Assembly (NCBI RefSeq): GCF_022867865.1
Contig: NZ_JALIEC010000001.1
Location: 1,098,501 to 1,162,500, forward strand
Length of the DNA stretch: 64,000 bases
Origin: Phaeobacter sp. J2-8
Lineage (GTDB): Bacteria > Pseudomonadota > Alphaproteobacteria > Rhodobacterales > Rhodobacteraceae
Direction of reading: 5' to 3'
The notes beneath the pieces are model-generated. The model was given only the letters and a program-made list of their open reading frames with translations. It did not search any database and was not told the DNA's origin. Below, in pieces: positions 9,077 through 18,499 of this stretch (position 1 is the first letter of the stretch; each line of letters begins with the position of its first letter). Made by a program: the position numbers and the translations under genes.

Positions 9077-9636
9077 CCGATCTGGCCGCCCGCAAACGCG
9101 CCGCACGCCAGGCGGGTTTCGCCCGGCGTCAGCTGGCCCACGAGGCCGCCGGGCCAGGCCGGGCCGGGGTCTTGTCCTCGTTGCTGGCGGGGTATCGCGG
9201 CGTGCCGCTTTCGGGCTACATGGCGATGCGCACCGAGATTGATCCACTGCCCGCGATGGAAGAGGCTGCGGCACATGGCCCGGTCTGTGTGCCGGTGATC
9301 GAGACCAAGGGCGCACCGCTGAAATTTGCCCGGTGGGAACCGGGCTGTGCCATGGTTGATGGCCCGTTCGGCGCGTCTGTGCCTGCGATGCTGGACTTTA
9401 TTGAACCGGAAATCGTGATTGTGCCACTGGTGGCCTTTTCGCGCAGCGGTGGCCGGTTGGGCTATGGCGGCGGGTTTTATGACCGCACGCTGGAAATGCT
9501 GCGCGCGGCGCGCCCGACACTGGCAATTGGCTTTGCCTATGCGGCACAAGAAGACCCGGACCTGCCGTTGGAGCCCACCGATCAGCCGCTGGATGTGATC
9601 GTGACCGAAAAGGCTGTGATCACACCCGGCGTCTAA
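9073..9636 (+). CDS. 5-formyltetrahydrofolate cyclo-ligase
   Basis: 187 residues with a GTG start at 9073 that overlaps the mgtE stop (GTGA). Conserved elements are an N-terminal basic helix, YMAMRTEIDP, VCVPVIETKGAPLKF and the C-terminal ATP/substrate motif RLGYGGGFYDRTL. The enzyme converts 5-formyl-THF to 5,10-methenyl-THF using ATP in the cytosol. Length and motifs are standard. It converges with a hypothetical gene, sharing 4 bases at the stop codons. Confidence 0.92.
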   Translation: MTDLAARKRAARQAGFARRQLAHEAAGPGRAGVLSSLLAGYRGVPLSGYMAMRTEIDPLPAMEEAAAHGPVCVPVIETKGAPLKFARWEPGCAMVDGPFGASVPAMLDFIEPEIVIVPLVAFSRSGGRLGYGGGFYDRTLEMLRAARPTLAIGFAYAAQEDPDLPLEPTDQPLDVIVTEKAVITPGV

Positions 9637-9989
9637 CCTTTGCGCAGCTCCCGCCAGGCCGGTTCATCTGCTGCGCGCAACCGTTCCAGCGCCGCTTCGG
9701 CGTCGGCGCGCAAGGCGGCCTTGCTGTCGGATTTGACCGCTTCGATCTGCTGCACCATTGCGTCGATCTCTGGCAGGGGGGTGCCTGTGGCCTCGGACAG
9801 GGTTTGCAGCGCCTCCAGGATCTTGCCCAACTGCTTGCCATAGCTGGCCACTTCGACCTGCACCTTATGTTCGATTTCCGGCACGCCCTTGATGTCAGGG
9901 GACAGGATTTGCGGGGTAATTTCCTGGGTCACATCGCCGGAAAATGGCGCGCGGATCATCGGCGCCCAGATGTCAAAAGGGGTCAACAT
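9633..9989 (-). CDS. Conserved hypothetical protein, helical
   Basis: 118 residues; I do not recognise a characterised family. The first half (MLTPFDIWAPMIRAPFSGDV) is mixed. The second half is predicted helical or coiled-coil, rich in Ala, Glu, Lys and Arg (VEVASYGKQLGKILEALQTL and AALRADAEAALERLRAADEP). There is no signal peptide or membrane segment. It converges tightly on the folate ligase gene and is divergent from the phosphoesterase at 10155. Confidence 0.65.
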   Translation of the reverse strand: MLTPFDIWAPMIRAPFSGDVTQEITPQILSPDIKGVPEIEHKVQVEVASYGKQLGKILEALQTLSEATGTPLPEIDAMVQQIEAVKSDSKAALRADAEAALERLRAADEPAWRELRKG

Positions 9990-10154
9990 GCAAAATCTCT
10001 CGGTTGCGGTCGCAATGAACGGACAATGCCAGACACAATCAGGGTTGTGAATTGCACCGTCAACTCAATTATAAGTATGGATTTGGCGGATTTGCGGGCC
10101 AGAATTTCGTATTCTTCTCTTGCCGTTTTGTGTTTGTGACCCTACCCAAACGAT

Positions 10155-10973
10155 ATGCGTATACTCTTTCTTGGTGATGTGATGGGCCGTGCGGGCCGCA
10201 AAGCGGTCAGTGACCGTCTTGCCGGGCTTCGGGCCGATTGGAAGCTCGACTTTGTGGTGGTGAACGGCGAAAATGCCAGCAACGGCATGGGGTTGACCGG
10301 CGATCACGCCAAACTTCTGCTTGATGCGGGCGCCGATTGCGTCACCCTGGGCGATCATGCGTTTGATCAACGCGACATGCTGCAATTCATCGAAAGCGAG
10401 CCCCGCGTTCTGCGCCCGATGAATTTTGCCAAGGATGCGCCGGGGCGCGGTGCGGCAATCTTTGATGCCGGTCGGGGGCGTCGTATTCTGGTGGCTCAGG
10501 CCCTGGGTCAGGTGTTCATGAAACGCCCATTTGATGATCCTTTTTCAGCGGTTGATGCAATTTTACGCAGCCACCCGCGCGGCGGCCAGGTCCAGGCCAG
10601 CCTGATTGACATGCATTGCGAAGCCACCAGCGAAAAAATGGGCATGGGCCATTTCTGTGATGGCCGCGCCAGCGTGGTTGTCGGCACCCACACCCATGTG
10701 CCCACCGGGGATGCCCAGATCCTGCCCGGCGGCACTGCGTTTCAATCGGATGCGGGCATGTGTGGTGACTATAATTCGGTTATTGGCATGGACAAAGCCG
10801 AGCCAATGCGCCGTTTCATCACCGGTATGCCCAAAGGCCGGTTCACCCCCGCAAGCGAAGAGGCGACGCTCAGCGGGCTGATGGTCGAAACCGATGACCG
10901 CAACGGCGCGGCGACGGCGGTTCATATGGTGCGCCAGGGCGGGCGTCTGCAACAATCCGGCCCGACCGTTTGA
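10155..10973 (+). CDS. TIGR00282/YmdB-type metallophosphoesterase
   Basis: 272 residues. Metal-site motifs of the YmdB family are visible: GDVMGRAGR (D8), VNGENASNGMG (E39, N40), TLGDHAFDQRD, MHCEATSEK and VGTHTHVPTGD. Family members hydrolyse 2',3'-cyclic nucleotides and influence RNA turnover and developmental decisions in Bacillus. The position that is Asn67 in the family's GNH motif is Asp67 here, so the second metal site may differ. The gene stands alone. A 7-bp stem (CCCTTGC/GCAAGGG, 10993-11016) follows the stop without a T-run. Confidence 0.88.
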   Translation: MRILFLGDVMGRAGRKAVSDRLAGLRADWKLDFVVVNGENASNGMGLTGDHAKLLLDAGADCVTLGDHAFDQRDMLQFIESEPRVLRPMNFAKDAPGRGAAIFDAGRGRRILVAQALGQVFMKRPFDDPFSAVDAILRSHPRGGQVQASLIDMHCEATSEKMGMGHFCDGRASVVVGTHTHVPTGDAQILPGGTAFQSDAGMCGDYNSVIGMDKAEPMRRFITGMPKGRFTPASEEATLSGLMVETDDRNGAATAVHMVRQGGRLQQSGPTV

Positions 10974-11052
10974 TTTTCGGCAAGTAACGCGGCCCTTGCT
11001 CCTGCGGATGCAAGGGTAAGACTATGCGCTGGGCGCGTTGAAAAGGGCCGAT

Positions 11053-12840
11053 ATGTTCAGCATTCTGGAATTGTCACCAACCTCCGAAGCCATGGCGACA
11101 TTGGGCGTTGTTCTCGTGATGTTCGTTCTGTTCGTCCGAGAGGTGTATCCGACCGAGGTTGTCGCCCTGTCCGGCGCGGCCTTTTTGATGGTTACGGGGG
11201 TCTTGCCCTATGACAAAGGGCTGGAGGTTCTGTCGAACCCCGCGCCCTGGACCATCGCGGCGATGTTCATTGTCATGGGCGCGCTGGTGCGCACCGGCGC
11301 CTTGGACAGCTTTACCAAAATGGCCGACCGTCAGGCCCAATCAAACCCGAAACTGGCGATTGCCATGATGATGGCCTTTGTGGTGCTGGCCTCGGCGGTG
11401 GTGTCGAACACCCCGGTTGTGGTGGTGATGATCCCGGTCTTTGTGCAATTGTCGCGCACGCTGGGGGTCAATGCCTCCAAGCTTTTGATCCCGCTCAGCT
11501 ATGGCGCGATCCTTGGCGGCACGTTGACGCTGATCGGCACATCGACCAACCTGTTGGTCGACGGTGTGTCGCGGTCGCTGGGCCAGGCCCCGTTTACCAT
11601 ATTCGAAGTGACGCCGCTGGCGGTGGTTCTGGTCGCCTGGGGGATGATCTACCTTCGGTTTGTTGGCCCCTATCTCTTGCCGGATCGTGACAGCATGGCC
11701 GATCTGCTGAGCGACAAAAGCCGGATGAAATTCTTTACCGAGGCCGTGATCCCGCCGGAAAGCAACCTGATCGGTCGCGAAGTGACCGGGGTGCAATTGT
11801 TCAAACGCGATGGCGTGCGGTTGATTGACGTGGTGCGCGGCGACCTGTCGCTGCGGCGCGACCTGAAGAACGTGCAGCTGCAAGTCGGTGACCGGGTGGT
11901 TCTGCGCACCCAGATGACCGAACTTCTGTCCTTGCAGCGCGATAAATCCCTGAAACGCGTGGATCAGGTCTCTGCCGTGGAAACCACCACGGTCGAGGTG
12001 CTGATCACACCGGGCTGCAAGATGGTCGGCCGGTCTATGGGGTCGATGCGGCTGCGGCGGCGGTTCGGGGTTTATCCGCTGGCTGTGCATCGTCGAAATC
12101 AGAATATCGGGCGCCAGCTGGATGAATTGGTGGTGCGGGTGGGGGATACCCTGCTGCTGGAAGGCGCCGCGGACGACATCAAACGTCTGGCAACCGAGAT
12201 GGATTTGGTGGATGTCACCCAACCCTCGGCGCGGGCCTATCGGCGTGGCCATGCCCCGGTGGCCTTTGTGGCGCTGTTCGGCATCGTCGGTCTGGCGGCC
12301 TTTGGAATGGCCCCGATCTTCCTGCTGAGTTTTGCAGCCGTTGCCGTGGTGTTGCTGACGCGCTGTATCGACGCGGATGAGGCGTTTTCCTTCGTCGATG
12401 GCCGCCTGCTGTCCCTGATCTTTGCGATGCTGGCGATTGGCGCGGCGTTGGAACATTCCGGCGCGGTGGCGCTGATTGTCGATGGCGTCGCACCCTATAT
12501 CGGGCTGTTGCAGGCCCCTCTGATTATCTGGGCCATCTATCTGCTGACCTCGATCCTGACCGAGATGGTCAGCAATAACGCGGTGGCGGTGGTGGTCACG
12601 CCGATTGCCATCGGTCTGGCAGGGGCGCTGGGCGTCGATCCCCGGCCGCTGGTGGTGGCTGTCATGGTCGCGGCGTCGGCCAGCTTTGCCACCCCGATCG
12701 GCTATCAAACCAACATGCTGGTCTATGGCCCCGGCGGCTATCGCTTCACCGACTTCCTAAAGGTCGGCATCCCGCTCAACCTCTCCATCGGCCTGCTGGC
12801 CAGCTTCATGATCCCGTTCCTGTGGCCGCTTCATCCATAA
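11053..12840 (+). CDS. SLC13-family permease with TrkA-C domains
   Basis: 595 residues from the ATG at 11053 (AAAAGGG upstream); a TTG 15 bases earlier is less likely. Two blocks of hydrophobic helices (about residues 10-200 and 400-595) carry SLC13/ArsB-like signatures such as VVSNTPVVVVMIPVF, GGTLTLIGTSTNLLV and TEMVSNNAVAVVVTPIAIGL. Between them lie two RCK_C/TrkA-C domains (about 215-390). Related proteins are sodium-coupled anion (sulfate, dicarboxylate) transporters; the substrate is not deducible. A second permease of the same architecture is encoded at 13692-15464. The stop overlaps the convergent amidotransferase gene by 10 bases. Confidence 0.88.
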   Translation: MFSILELSPTSEAMATLGVVLVMFVLFVREVYPTEVVALSGAAFLMVTGVLPYDKGLEVLSNPAPWTIAAMFIVMGALVRTGALDSFTKMADRQAQSNPKLAIAMMMAFVVLASAVVSNTPVVVVMIPVFVQLSRTLGVNASKLLIPLSYGAILGGTLTLIGTSTNLLVDGVSRSLGQAPFTIFEVTPLAVVLVAWGMIYLRFVGPYLLPDRDSMADLLSDKSRMKFFTEAVIPPESNLIGREVTGVQLFKRDGVRLIDVVRGDLSLRRDLKNVQLQVGDRVVLRTQMTELLSLQRDKSLKRVDQVSAVETTTVEVLITPGCKMVGRSMGSMRLRRRFGVYPLAVHRRNQNIGRQLDELVVRVGDTLLLEGAADDIKRLATEMDLVDVTQPSARAYRRGHAPVAFVALFGIVGLAAFGMAPIFLLSFAAVAVVLLTRCIDADEAFSFVDGRLLSLIFAMLAIGAALEHSGAVALIVDGVAPYIGLLQAPLIIWAIYLLTSILTEMVSNNAVAVVVTPIAIGLAGALGVDPRPLVVAVMVAASASFATPIGYQTNMLVYGPGGYRFTDFLKVGIPLNLSIGLLASFMIPFLWPLHP

Positions 12841-13565
12841 CGCTGAACAAATCGGCGCAGGATGATCTCAGGCTGGGTGACATCCGCCGCATGGCACATC
12901 GCAATCAGATCTTCTGCCGTGTCTGGCGGGAAATAGCCATGGTTGCGGTAGACGCGAATGCGATCTTCAAAAACCTGGCCATCGGCCTCGGGATGAAACT
13001 GTGTGGCATAGACGTTCTGGCCATATCGCACCATCTGGAACGGGCAGGGGGCAGAGGCCAGCAGATGCACACAGCCCTGCGGCAGCGATTGCAGCGCCTC
13101 CTTGTGGCCGACAAAGGCCTCAAATGTCTCCGGCAATCCGTCCAATAACGGATCTTGCCGCCCATCCTCGGTCAGTTGGCACAGGGTCGGCCCCACCGCT
13201 TCGCCATACCGTGCCTTGGAAACATCCCCGCCCAAATGTGCGCCCAATATGCCGATGCCATAACAACACCCCATAAACGGATGATCATGATCCGAAATTG
13301 CAGGCATCAAAGACAAGACCGCAGCCTCGATCCGCGCCTCAACCGGCGACTTCTTGTCCGGTGCGTCCGACACACATCCGGGCCCACCCCCGACAATCAC
13401 CCCGGAAAAATCGCGCGGGTCCAGATCGCTTGGCAGATCTTCACAATCCAGCCGAATGCGATGGCACTGCGCCTCTGCCAAACCCGCCTTGTCGCGGATC
13501 GCCGCATATTCCGCGTCCGAAGCATCCGCCTCGGGCCGCAATTGCAAGATCAGAAAATGTCCCAT
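12831..13565 (-). CDS. Class I glutamine amidotransferase (GMP synthase-like)
   Basis: 244 residues forming a stand-alone GATase1 domain. The nucleophile elbow GCCYG puts the catalytic cysteine at 101, and QFHPEADG near residue 193 supplies the His-Glu of the triad. VIVGGGPGCVSD is the glycine-rich oxyanion region. Such single-domain proteins are often annotated as GMP synthase-like but lack the ATP pyrophosphatase domain, and most have unknown amine acceptors. It sits between two SLC13 permeases and may be co-transcribed with the downstream-facing one at 13692, 126 bp upstream on the same strand. Confidence 0.87.
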   Translation of the reverse strand: MGHFLILQLRPEADASDAEYAAIRDKAGLAEAQCHRIRLDCEDLPSDLDPRDFSGVIVGGGPGCVSDAPDKKSPVEARIEAAVLSLMPAISDHDHPFMGCCYGIGILGAHLGGDVSKARYGEAVGPTLCQLTEDGRQDPLLDGLPETFEAFVGHKEALQSLPQGCVHLLASAPCPFQMVRYGQNVYATQFHPEADGQVFEDRIRVYRNHGYFPPDTAEDLIAMCHAADVTQPEIILRRFVQRYG

Positions 13566-13632
13566 GCCTGCCTCTTAATCGGCGACCCCACAAAGCAAAA
13601 GTCCGCGTTGTCGTCTTCGTCTTCTTCTGTTC

Positions 13633-13675
13633 ACAAATATCCCGGGGAGTCCCGCAGGGACGGGGGCTGGCCCCC
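13633..13675. repeat. Intergenic palindromic element, copy 1
   Basis: AAATATCCCGGGG is followed by AGTCCCGCAGGGACGGGGGC and TGGCCCCC. The same core (AAATATCCCGGGG plus a GGGGGCTGGCCCCC palindrome) recurs at 23791-23838 and 58211-58268, always outside genes and in the same orientation. On the minus strand the hairpin is followed by CCCGGGATATTTG, so it might act as a terminator for minus-strand genes. Confidence 0.75.
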
Positions 13676-13691
13676 TTCTTCATCGCGGTTC

Positions 13692-15464
13692 TCACAGCGG
13701 CCAGAACAGCAATATTGCCGGCACCGACACCGCGATCACCAAAATCTCCAGCGGCAATCCCATGCGCCAGTAATCGCCAAAGCGATAGCCCCCGGGGCCA
13801 AGGATCAGCGTGTTGTTCTTGTGGCCGATCGGGGTCAGGAACGCCGCCGAGGCCGCCACCGCCACGCACATCAAAAACGGATCGGGCGACACATTCAAAC
13901 TCTGGGCCATCTGGATGCCGACCGGGGCTGCGACAATTGCGGTTGCGGTGTTGTTCAACACATCCGACAGCGTCATGGTCACCACCATCAGGACGGTCAG
14001 CACCGCCCAAACCGGCCAGCCCTCGGTAAAGCCAACCAAAGCCCCGGCAATCAATTCGGTGCCGCCGGATGTCTCTAGCGCGGCGCCAAGCGGGATCATC
14101 GACCCCAAAAGCACCACGACGGGCCATTCGATATGATCATAAAGCTCGGCCAGGGGCAGGATTTTCAACAACACATAGGCCACAACCACCAGCCCCAGCG
14201 CCACCGGCAGATAGATCAGGCCGAAACTGGCCGCGGCCACCGCGCCGGCAAACAATCCGATTGCCATCCAGGTCTTGGAATTTTCGGTCACCGCCAAACC
14301 CCGGTCCGCCAGCGGCAAGACGCCCAGCCATTCCACAACCGTAGGCCCGCTTTCACGCGGGGCGAGTAGCAACAGAATATCCCCCGGTTCGATTTCCGTG
14401 CGCTGCATCTGTTGGGTAATCCGGCGACCTTTGCGCGAAATCCCCATCAAAATGGTCCGATGCCGCCAGACCAGACCAACGGATTGCACGGTCTTGCCCA
14501 CAAGGCGAGAGGTGTCGGGGACGACCACTTCAATCAGGGTCAGCCCTTCGAAATCCGCCTTCAGCAGCTCCTCTCGCTTCTCGTCGGAAAAGGCCAGATC
14601 AAGGGTCGAGCGGAATTCGTCCAGCGCATCTGGCGTCGCCTCCAACACCAGCGCATCCCCGGCTTCGATCAGGGTGTTCAAAACCGAGCCATAGCGCCGC
14701 TTGCCATCGCGAATCAGCCCGACAATGGCCACATCGGATTTGTCGGCAACTTCACGCAGCTCGCGTACACGCTGGCCGACAATCTTGTTGTCCGCCGGCA
14801 CGGTCAATTCCGCAATATAGGGTTCCAGCTCGCCGGCCTTGCTCAGGGCGTCTTCGCGCACCGGAATCAACCGCCAGCCGATCAACGCCACGAACAACAG
14901 TCCCGCCAGCGCCGCCACGCCACCGACCGGGGCAAAATCGAACATTGCAAAAGGCGTGCCCAGGGTCTCGCCCCGGATCGAGGCGATGATGATGTTTGGC
15001 GGGGTGCCGATCAAGGTGACCATGCCGCCAAGGATGGTGGCAAAGCTGAGAGGCATCAGCGATTGCGCCGGACTGCGCCCGGCCTTGCGGGCGGTCTGAA
15101 TATCGACCGGCATCAACAGCGCCAGGGCCGCGACATTGTTCATGAAACCCGACAGAACCGCACCAACCCCGCCCATGATGGCGATATGCGCGCCAAGCGC
15201 CCGGCTCTGGTCGACCAGCGTGCGGGTGATCAGCAACACCGCACCCGACCGCACCAACCCGGCCGAGACCACCAGCACCAGCGCCACGATCAAGGTCGCG
15301 GGATGGCCAAAGCCGTCAAAGGCATGTTTGGTTTCAACCACGCCAAACACCACGCCCAGCAACAGGGCGGAAAAGGCGACGATGTCATAACGAAACCGCC
15401 CCCAGAGCAAGAATCCGAAGACAGCCCCGAAGAGCGAAAAGAGAATGATCTGGTCCGTGGTCAT
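13692..15464 (-). CDS. SLC13-family permease with TrkA-C domains (second copy)
   Basis: 590 residues from the ATG at 15464, which has AGGAGG seven bases upstream. The architecture is the same as the permease at 11053. Helices flank two RCK_C domains (about residues 200-375) in which [20 protein letters not shown] and [18 protein letters not shown] are recognisable. Transport signatures include [20 protein letters not shown] and [20 protein letters not shown]. It is probably an Na+-coupled anion transporter of the inner membrane with unknown substrate. It is oriented opposite to its paralogue, with the amidotransferase gene between them. Confidence 0.88.
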   Translation of the reverse strand: MTTDQIILFSLFGAVFGFLLWGRFRYDIVAFSALLLGVVFGVVETKHAFDGFGHPATLIVALVLVVSAGLVRSGAVLLITRTLVDQSRALGAHIAIMGGVGAVLSGFMNNVAALALLMPVDIQTARKAGRSPAQSLMPLSFATILGGMVTLIGTPPNIIIASIRGETLGTPFAMFDFAPVGGVAALAGLLFVALIGWRLIPVREDALSKAGELEPYIAELTVPADNKIVGQRVRELREVADKSDVAIVGLIRDGKRRYGSVLNTLIEAGDALVLEATPDALDEFRSTLDLAFSDEKREELLKADFEGLTLIEVVVPDTSRLVGKTVQSVGLVWRHRTILMGISRKGRRITQQMQRTEIEPGDILLLLAPRESGPTVVEWLGVLPLADRGLAVTENSKTWMAIGLFAGAVAAASFGLIYLPVALGLVVVAYVLLKILPLAELYDHIEWPVVVLLGSMIPLGAALETSGGTELIAGALVGFTEGWPVWAVLTVLMVVTMTLSDVLNNTATAIVAAPVGIQMAQSLNVSPDPFLMCVAVAASAAFLTPIGHKNNTLILGPGGYRFGDYWRMGLPLEILVIAVSVPAILLFWPL

Positions 15465-15581
15465 GGCGTGGCCTCCTGTCGCCACTTGACCCTTTCCCCG
15501 CGCCAACCGCAACCGGCTTGCGAACAGAGGCTGTGCTGGATTATAGACATGCCTGATCAGCAGACATTATATGAGGCAGCC

Positions 15582-16322
15582 ATGGCCGGCCATTCAAAAT
15601 GGGCAAATATCCAACACCGCAAGGGTCGCCAGGATGCGGCCCGTTCGAAATTGTTTTCGAAATTGTCAAAAGAAATCACCGTCGCCGCCAAGATGGGCGA
15701 TCCTGACCCGGACAAGAACCCGCGCCTGCGGTTGGCGGTCAAGGAAGCCAAATCGCAATCCGTGCCAAAGGATGTGATCGACCGCGCGATCAAGAAATCG
15801 CAAGCGGCAGAAGGCGATGAATACGAAGAAATCCGCTATGAGGGTTATGGCCCCGGCGGCGTTGCCGTGATTGTCGAGGCAATGACCGACAACCGCAACC
15901 GCACCGCGTCGACTGTGCGGTCGACCTTTACCAAGGCGGGCGGCAATCTGGGCGAGACTGGTTCTGTCGGTTTCATGTTCGAGCGCAAGGGCGAGGTGAT
16001 CTATCCCGCGTCGGTCGGCGACAACGATACGGTCATGATGGCCGCGATCGAAGCCGGGGCCGAGGATGTCGAAAGCTCCGAGGATGGTCATGTGGTGTAT
16101 TGCGCCGATACCGACCTCAATGACGTGGCCACCGCGCTTGAGGCCGAGTTGGGCGAATTGGATTCGACCAAGCTGATCTGGAAACCCACCACCACAACCG
16201 AGCTGGATCTGGATGGGATGCAGAAGTTGATGCGCCTGATTGATGCGTTGGAAGACGATGACGACGTGCAGCGTGTCACCGCCAACTTTGATGCGTCTGA
16301 CGAGGTGATGGAACAGCTGTAA
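15582..16322 (+). CDS. yebC: YebC/PmpR family (TACO1-like) protein
   Basis: 246 residues from the ATG at 15582 (GAGG upstream); a much longer open frame upstream is antisense to the permease and is not coding. The protein begins [20 protein letters not shown] and includes [20 protein letters not shown] and [11 protein letters not shown], all family hallmarks. Members were first described as DNA-binding regulators (PmpR, YebC). Recent work on the family points to a role in translation of difficult peptide motifs. Cytosolic, and essentially universal in this group. Confidence 0.93.
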   Translation: MAGHSKWANIQHRKGRQDAARSKLFSKLSKEITVAAKMGDPDPDKNPRLRLAVKEAKSQSVPKDVIDRAIKKSQAAEGDEYEEIRYEGYGPGGVAVIVEAMTDNRNRTASTVRSTFTKAGGNLGETGSVGFMFERKGEVIYPASVGDNDTVMMAAIEAGAEDVESSEDGHVVYCADTDLNDVATALEAELGELDSTKLIWKPTTTTELDLDGMQKLMRLIDALEDDDDVQRVTANFDASDEVMEQL

Positions 16323-16361
16323 TTGGTGGTTTTCCGCCCGCAATCGGGTTGCCCCAAGCGT

Positions 16362-16399
16362 ATTGCAGGAAAAGTGGTTCCCGGTTTTCCGTCTGCAAT
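16362..16399. repeat. Intergenic hairpin and partial direct repeat
   Basis: ATTGCAGGAAAA pairs with TTTTCC plus TGCAAT, giving a 12-bp stem with a three-base bulge. The right arm sequence GGTTTTCCGTCTGCAATCG also occurs, with two changes, at about 16328-16346, so the region holds a degenerate direct repeat. This resembles small mobile palindromes scattered in alphaproteobacterial genomes. There is no T-run. Confidence 0.5.
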
Positions 16400-16457
16400 C
16401 GCGCCACTAAATACTGCCCGCCTGTTGGCGGACAGGGCGAACGGGCCCCCAACCTGA

Positions 16458-16481
16458 CCTTCCCCCGGACCCGGGGGAAGG
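16458..16481. repeat. Perfect 11-bp inverted repeat
   Basis: CCTTCCCCCGG and CCGGGGGAAGG are separated by AC. It lies in the 285-bp gap between yebC and pxpB. It could be a terminator-like stem, but no T-tract follows. I see no gene in the gap. Confidence 0.5.
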
Positions 16482-16607
16482 GACATTCGGATGTCTGGAC
16501 CCAGACACATGCCGGGTGGTCTGATTGGCTGGCGTGGCGGCGGTCTGTGGCGGCCATGGCGGTGTATTCCGGTTGCAGGGCGACGGCGGCTGACGCAGGG
16601 TTGAGAG

Positions 16608-17351
16608 ATGGAAAACGCGCAAGGCTATCCCAGAGTGGCAACGATGGGGGTGACGGCGATGCTGGTCACCTTTGGCGATACGCCACAGGGGGGCGCCAAC
16701 CGCGCGGCGCGCGCGTTTCGGGCGGCGGTGGATGCGGCGGGCTGGAATGGGGTTGAAGAGACAACCGTTTCGTTGACTTCGACAATGGTGTCCTTTGATC
16801 CGCTGCGGATCAGCCATGCAGAGATCCGGTTGCAGATAGACCGCTTGCTGGCGGAGCGGGATTGGGGCGCGGTGCCGAACACGGGCAGGCGCCATTGGCG
16901 AATTCCCGCGGTGTTTGGCGGGGCTGCCGGCCCGCAACTGGCAGAAGCTGCGGCGCTGGCCGGGACGGATGAGGCGGGGGCGATTGCCGCCTTTTGCTCT
17001 GCACCGATAGAGGTTCTGACACTCGGGTTTGCACCGGGGCAACCCTATCTCGGGATGTTGCCGGACAATTGGGACATTGCACGCCAGACCGCGCTGACAC
17101 CTCAGGTGCCGCAGGGGGCAATTGTGGTCGCGGTGCGTCAGCTGATCATCTTTACCAATCCGGCGCCAACCGGGTGGCGCCATGTCGGCCAATGTGGATT
17201 TCGCACCTTTCAGCCCGATGCCTCGCCGCCGATGGCGTTGCGGGCCGGCGATCAAGTGAGCTTTTTGCCGGTGTCCGAGGCGGAACTGGCCGCACATATT
17301 GCAGCTGACAGCAGCGGCATGGCCGGTGCCAGCGTCGAGGCCATTCCATGA
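16608..17351 (+). CDS. pxpB: 5-oxoprolinase subunit PxpB
   Basis: 247 residues of the allophanate hydrolase subunit 1/KipI family. Conserved blocks are VSFDPLRISH, the cyclophilin-like core IEVLTLGFAPGQPYLGMLPD, and VPQGAIVVAVRQLIIFTNPA followed by PTGWRHVGQ. With PxpC and PxpA it forms an ATP-dependent 5-oxoprolinase that opens pyroglutamate to glutamate. It overlaps pxpC by 4 bases. The third subunit, PxpA (LamB/YcsF family), is not in this window. Confidence 0.9.
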   Translation: MENAQGYPRVATMGVTAMLVTFGDTPQGGANRAARAFRAAVDAAGWNGVEETTVSLTSTMVSFDPLRISHAEIRLQIDRLLAERDWGAVPNTGRRHWRIPAVFGGAAGPQLAEAAALAGTDEAGAIAAFCSAPIEVLTLGFAPGQPYLGMLPDNWDIARQTALTPQVPQGAIVVAVRQLIIFTNPAPTGWRHVGQCGFRTFQPDASPPMALRAGDQVSFLPVSEAELAAHIAADSSGMAGASVEAIP

Positions 17352-18385
17352 GCCGCCAATCCACCGGACAGCTTTTGGTGCATCAGGCCGGGCCGGGGCT
17401 GACGGTCCAGGATTTGGGCCGCCCCGGCTGGTTGGCGCAGGGGTTGGCGCGTGGCGGGGCGGCCGATCGGCTTGCACTGGCAGAGGCAGAGGCGCTTTTG
17501 GGCGCGCCGGGAGCCGCACTTGAGATGGCGGCGGGGGGCGGGGTGTTTTCTGTTGATCGTCCCGCCCGCATTGCCCTGACCGGCGCGCCGATGGCGGCGA
17601 ATGCCGACGGTCAGCGGCTGGTCTGGAACGCGTGTCATATGCTTGCGCCGGGGGTCTGTTTGACACTGCAGCCATTGGGCGTTGGGGTCTACAGCTATCT
17701 TTCGGTTGGCGGTGGCCTTGCCACGCCGACCGTGATGGGCGCACGTGCGACGCATTTGATTGCCGGGCTGGGCGGGCCAATTGCGGCGGGTGATACGCTT
17801 GCGCTGGGCGACGATCCCGGCGGGCCGGTGGCGCAGGTGCTGCCCGATCCGGCGCGGTTCGGCGGCGGCGAGCTGCGGTTTGTGCATGGCTTTCAAAGTC
17901 ATTTGTTCGACCCAGAGGTGCGGGCCACGTTTGAAACCACGCAGTTTCTGCGCGATGCGCGTGGCAATCGCCAGGGCGTGGCGCTGATCGCGGGCGCGAC
18001 GCGGTTTGCGGCCAAAAGCGGGCTGACCATCTTGTCCGAACCGATCTTGCCCGGTGATATTCAAATGACCGGGGATGGCGTGCCCTATGTGCTGTTGGCC
18101 GAGTGTCAGACCACCGGCGGCTATCCCCGGATCGGCACGGTGATCCCGCCGGACCTGCCAATTGTGGCCCAGGCCGCGCCCGGTACCGCGCTGCGGTTTC
18201 GTCGTATTTCCGTAGAAGAAGCCGTGACAGAGATGCAGCGAGAGGCGACAAGCCGCGCGGCGCTTGCCCGTCAGCTGCGTCCCTTGGTGCGCGATCCTTC
18301 GGTGGCGGATCTCTTGTCACATAACCTGATCTCCGGGGTTTGGCCCACGGCGCAAGACGGTCAGGAAGATGGATTGCCGGGATGA
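17348..18385 (+). CDS. pxpC: 5-oxoprolinase subunit PxpC
   Basis: 345 residues, coupled to pxpB through ATGA. The allophanate hydrolase subunit 2 signature starts at the N-terminus (VHQAGPGLTVQDLGRPGWLA) and continues with GGGLATPTVMGARATHLIAG and VLLAECQTTGGYPRIGTVIP. It is the partner of PxpB in the 5-oxoprolinase complex, cytosolic. The C-terminal region is slightly longer than minimal family members, with a helical tail after RFRRISVEEAVTEMQRE. Confidence 0.9.
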   Translation: MSRQSTGQLLVHQAGPGLTVQDLGRPGWLAQGLARGGAADRLALAEAEALLGAPGAALEMAAGGGVFSVDRPARIALTGAPMAANADGQRLVWNACHMLAPGVCLTLQPLGVGVYSYLSVGGGLATPTVMGARATHLIAGLGGPIAAGDTLALGDDPGGPVAQVLPDPARFGGGELRFVHGFQSHLFDPEVRATFETTQFLRDARGNRQGVALIAGATRFAAKSGLTILSEPILPGDIQMTGDGVPYVLLAECQTTGGYPRIGTVIPPDLPIVAQAAPGTALRFRRISVEEAVTEMQREATSRAALARQLRPLVRDPSVADLLSHNLISGVWPTAQDGQEDGLPG

Positions 18386-18499
18386 CGGGCTGCACCGCCC
18401 CCGGCGCCAGAGTGTAGTCTGGCCAAGGCGACCAAAGACCGCCAAACTGCGCGCAAATCATCAAAGATCATGTAAGGGCGACACCCCCGGAGGCGAAAC

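Noticed and set aside
7646-9316. 556-residue minus-strand open frame
   Set aside because: Antisense to mgtE; no recognisable domain.
9633-9989. Phasin-like annotation for the small helical protein
   Set aside because: The helical content is compatible but no phasin signature or polyhydroxyalkanoate gene is nearby, so I left it hypothetical.
14412-16322. 636-residue open frame ending in YebC
   Set aside because: The first 390 codons are antisense to the SLC13 permease and have no family character; YebC starts at 15582 with its own ribosome site.
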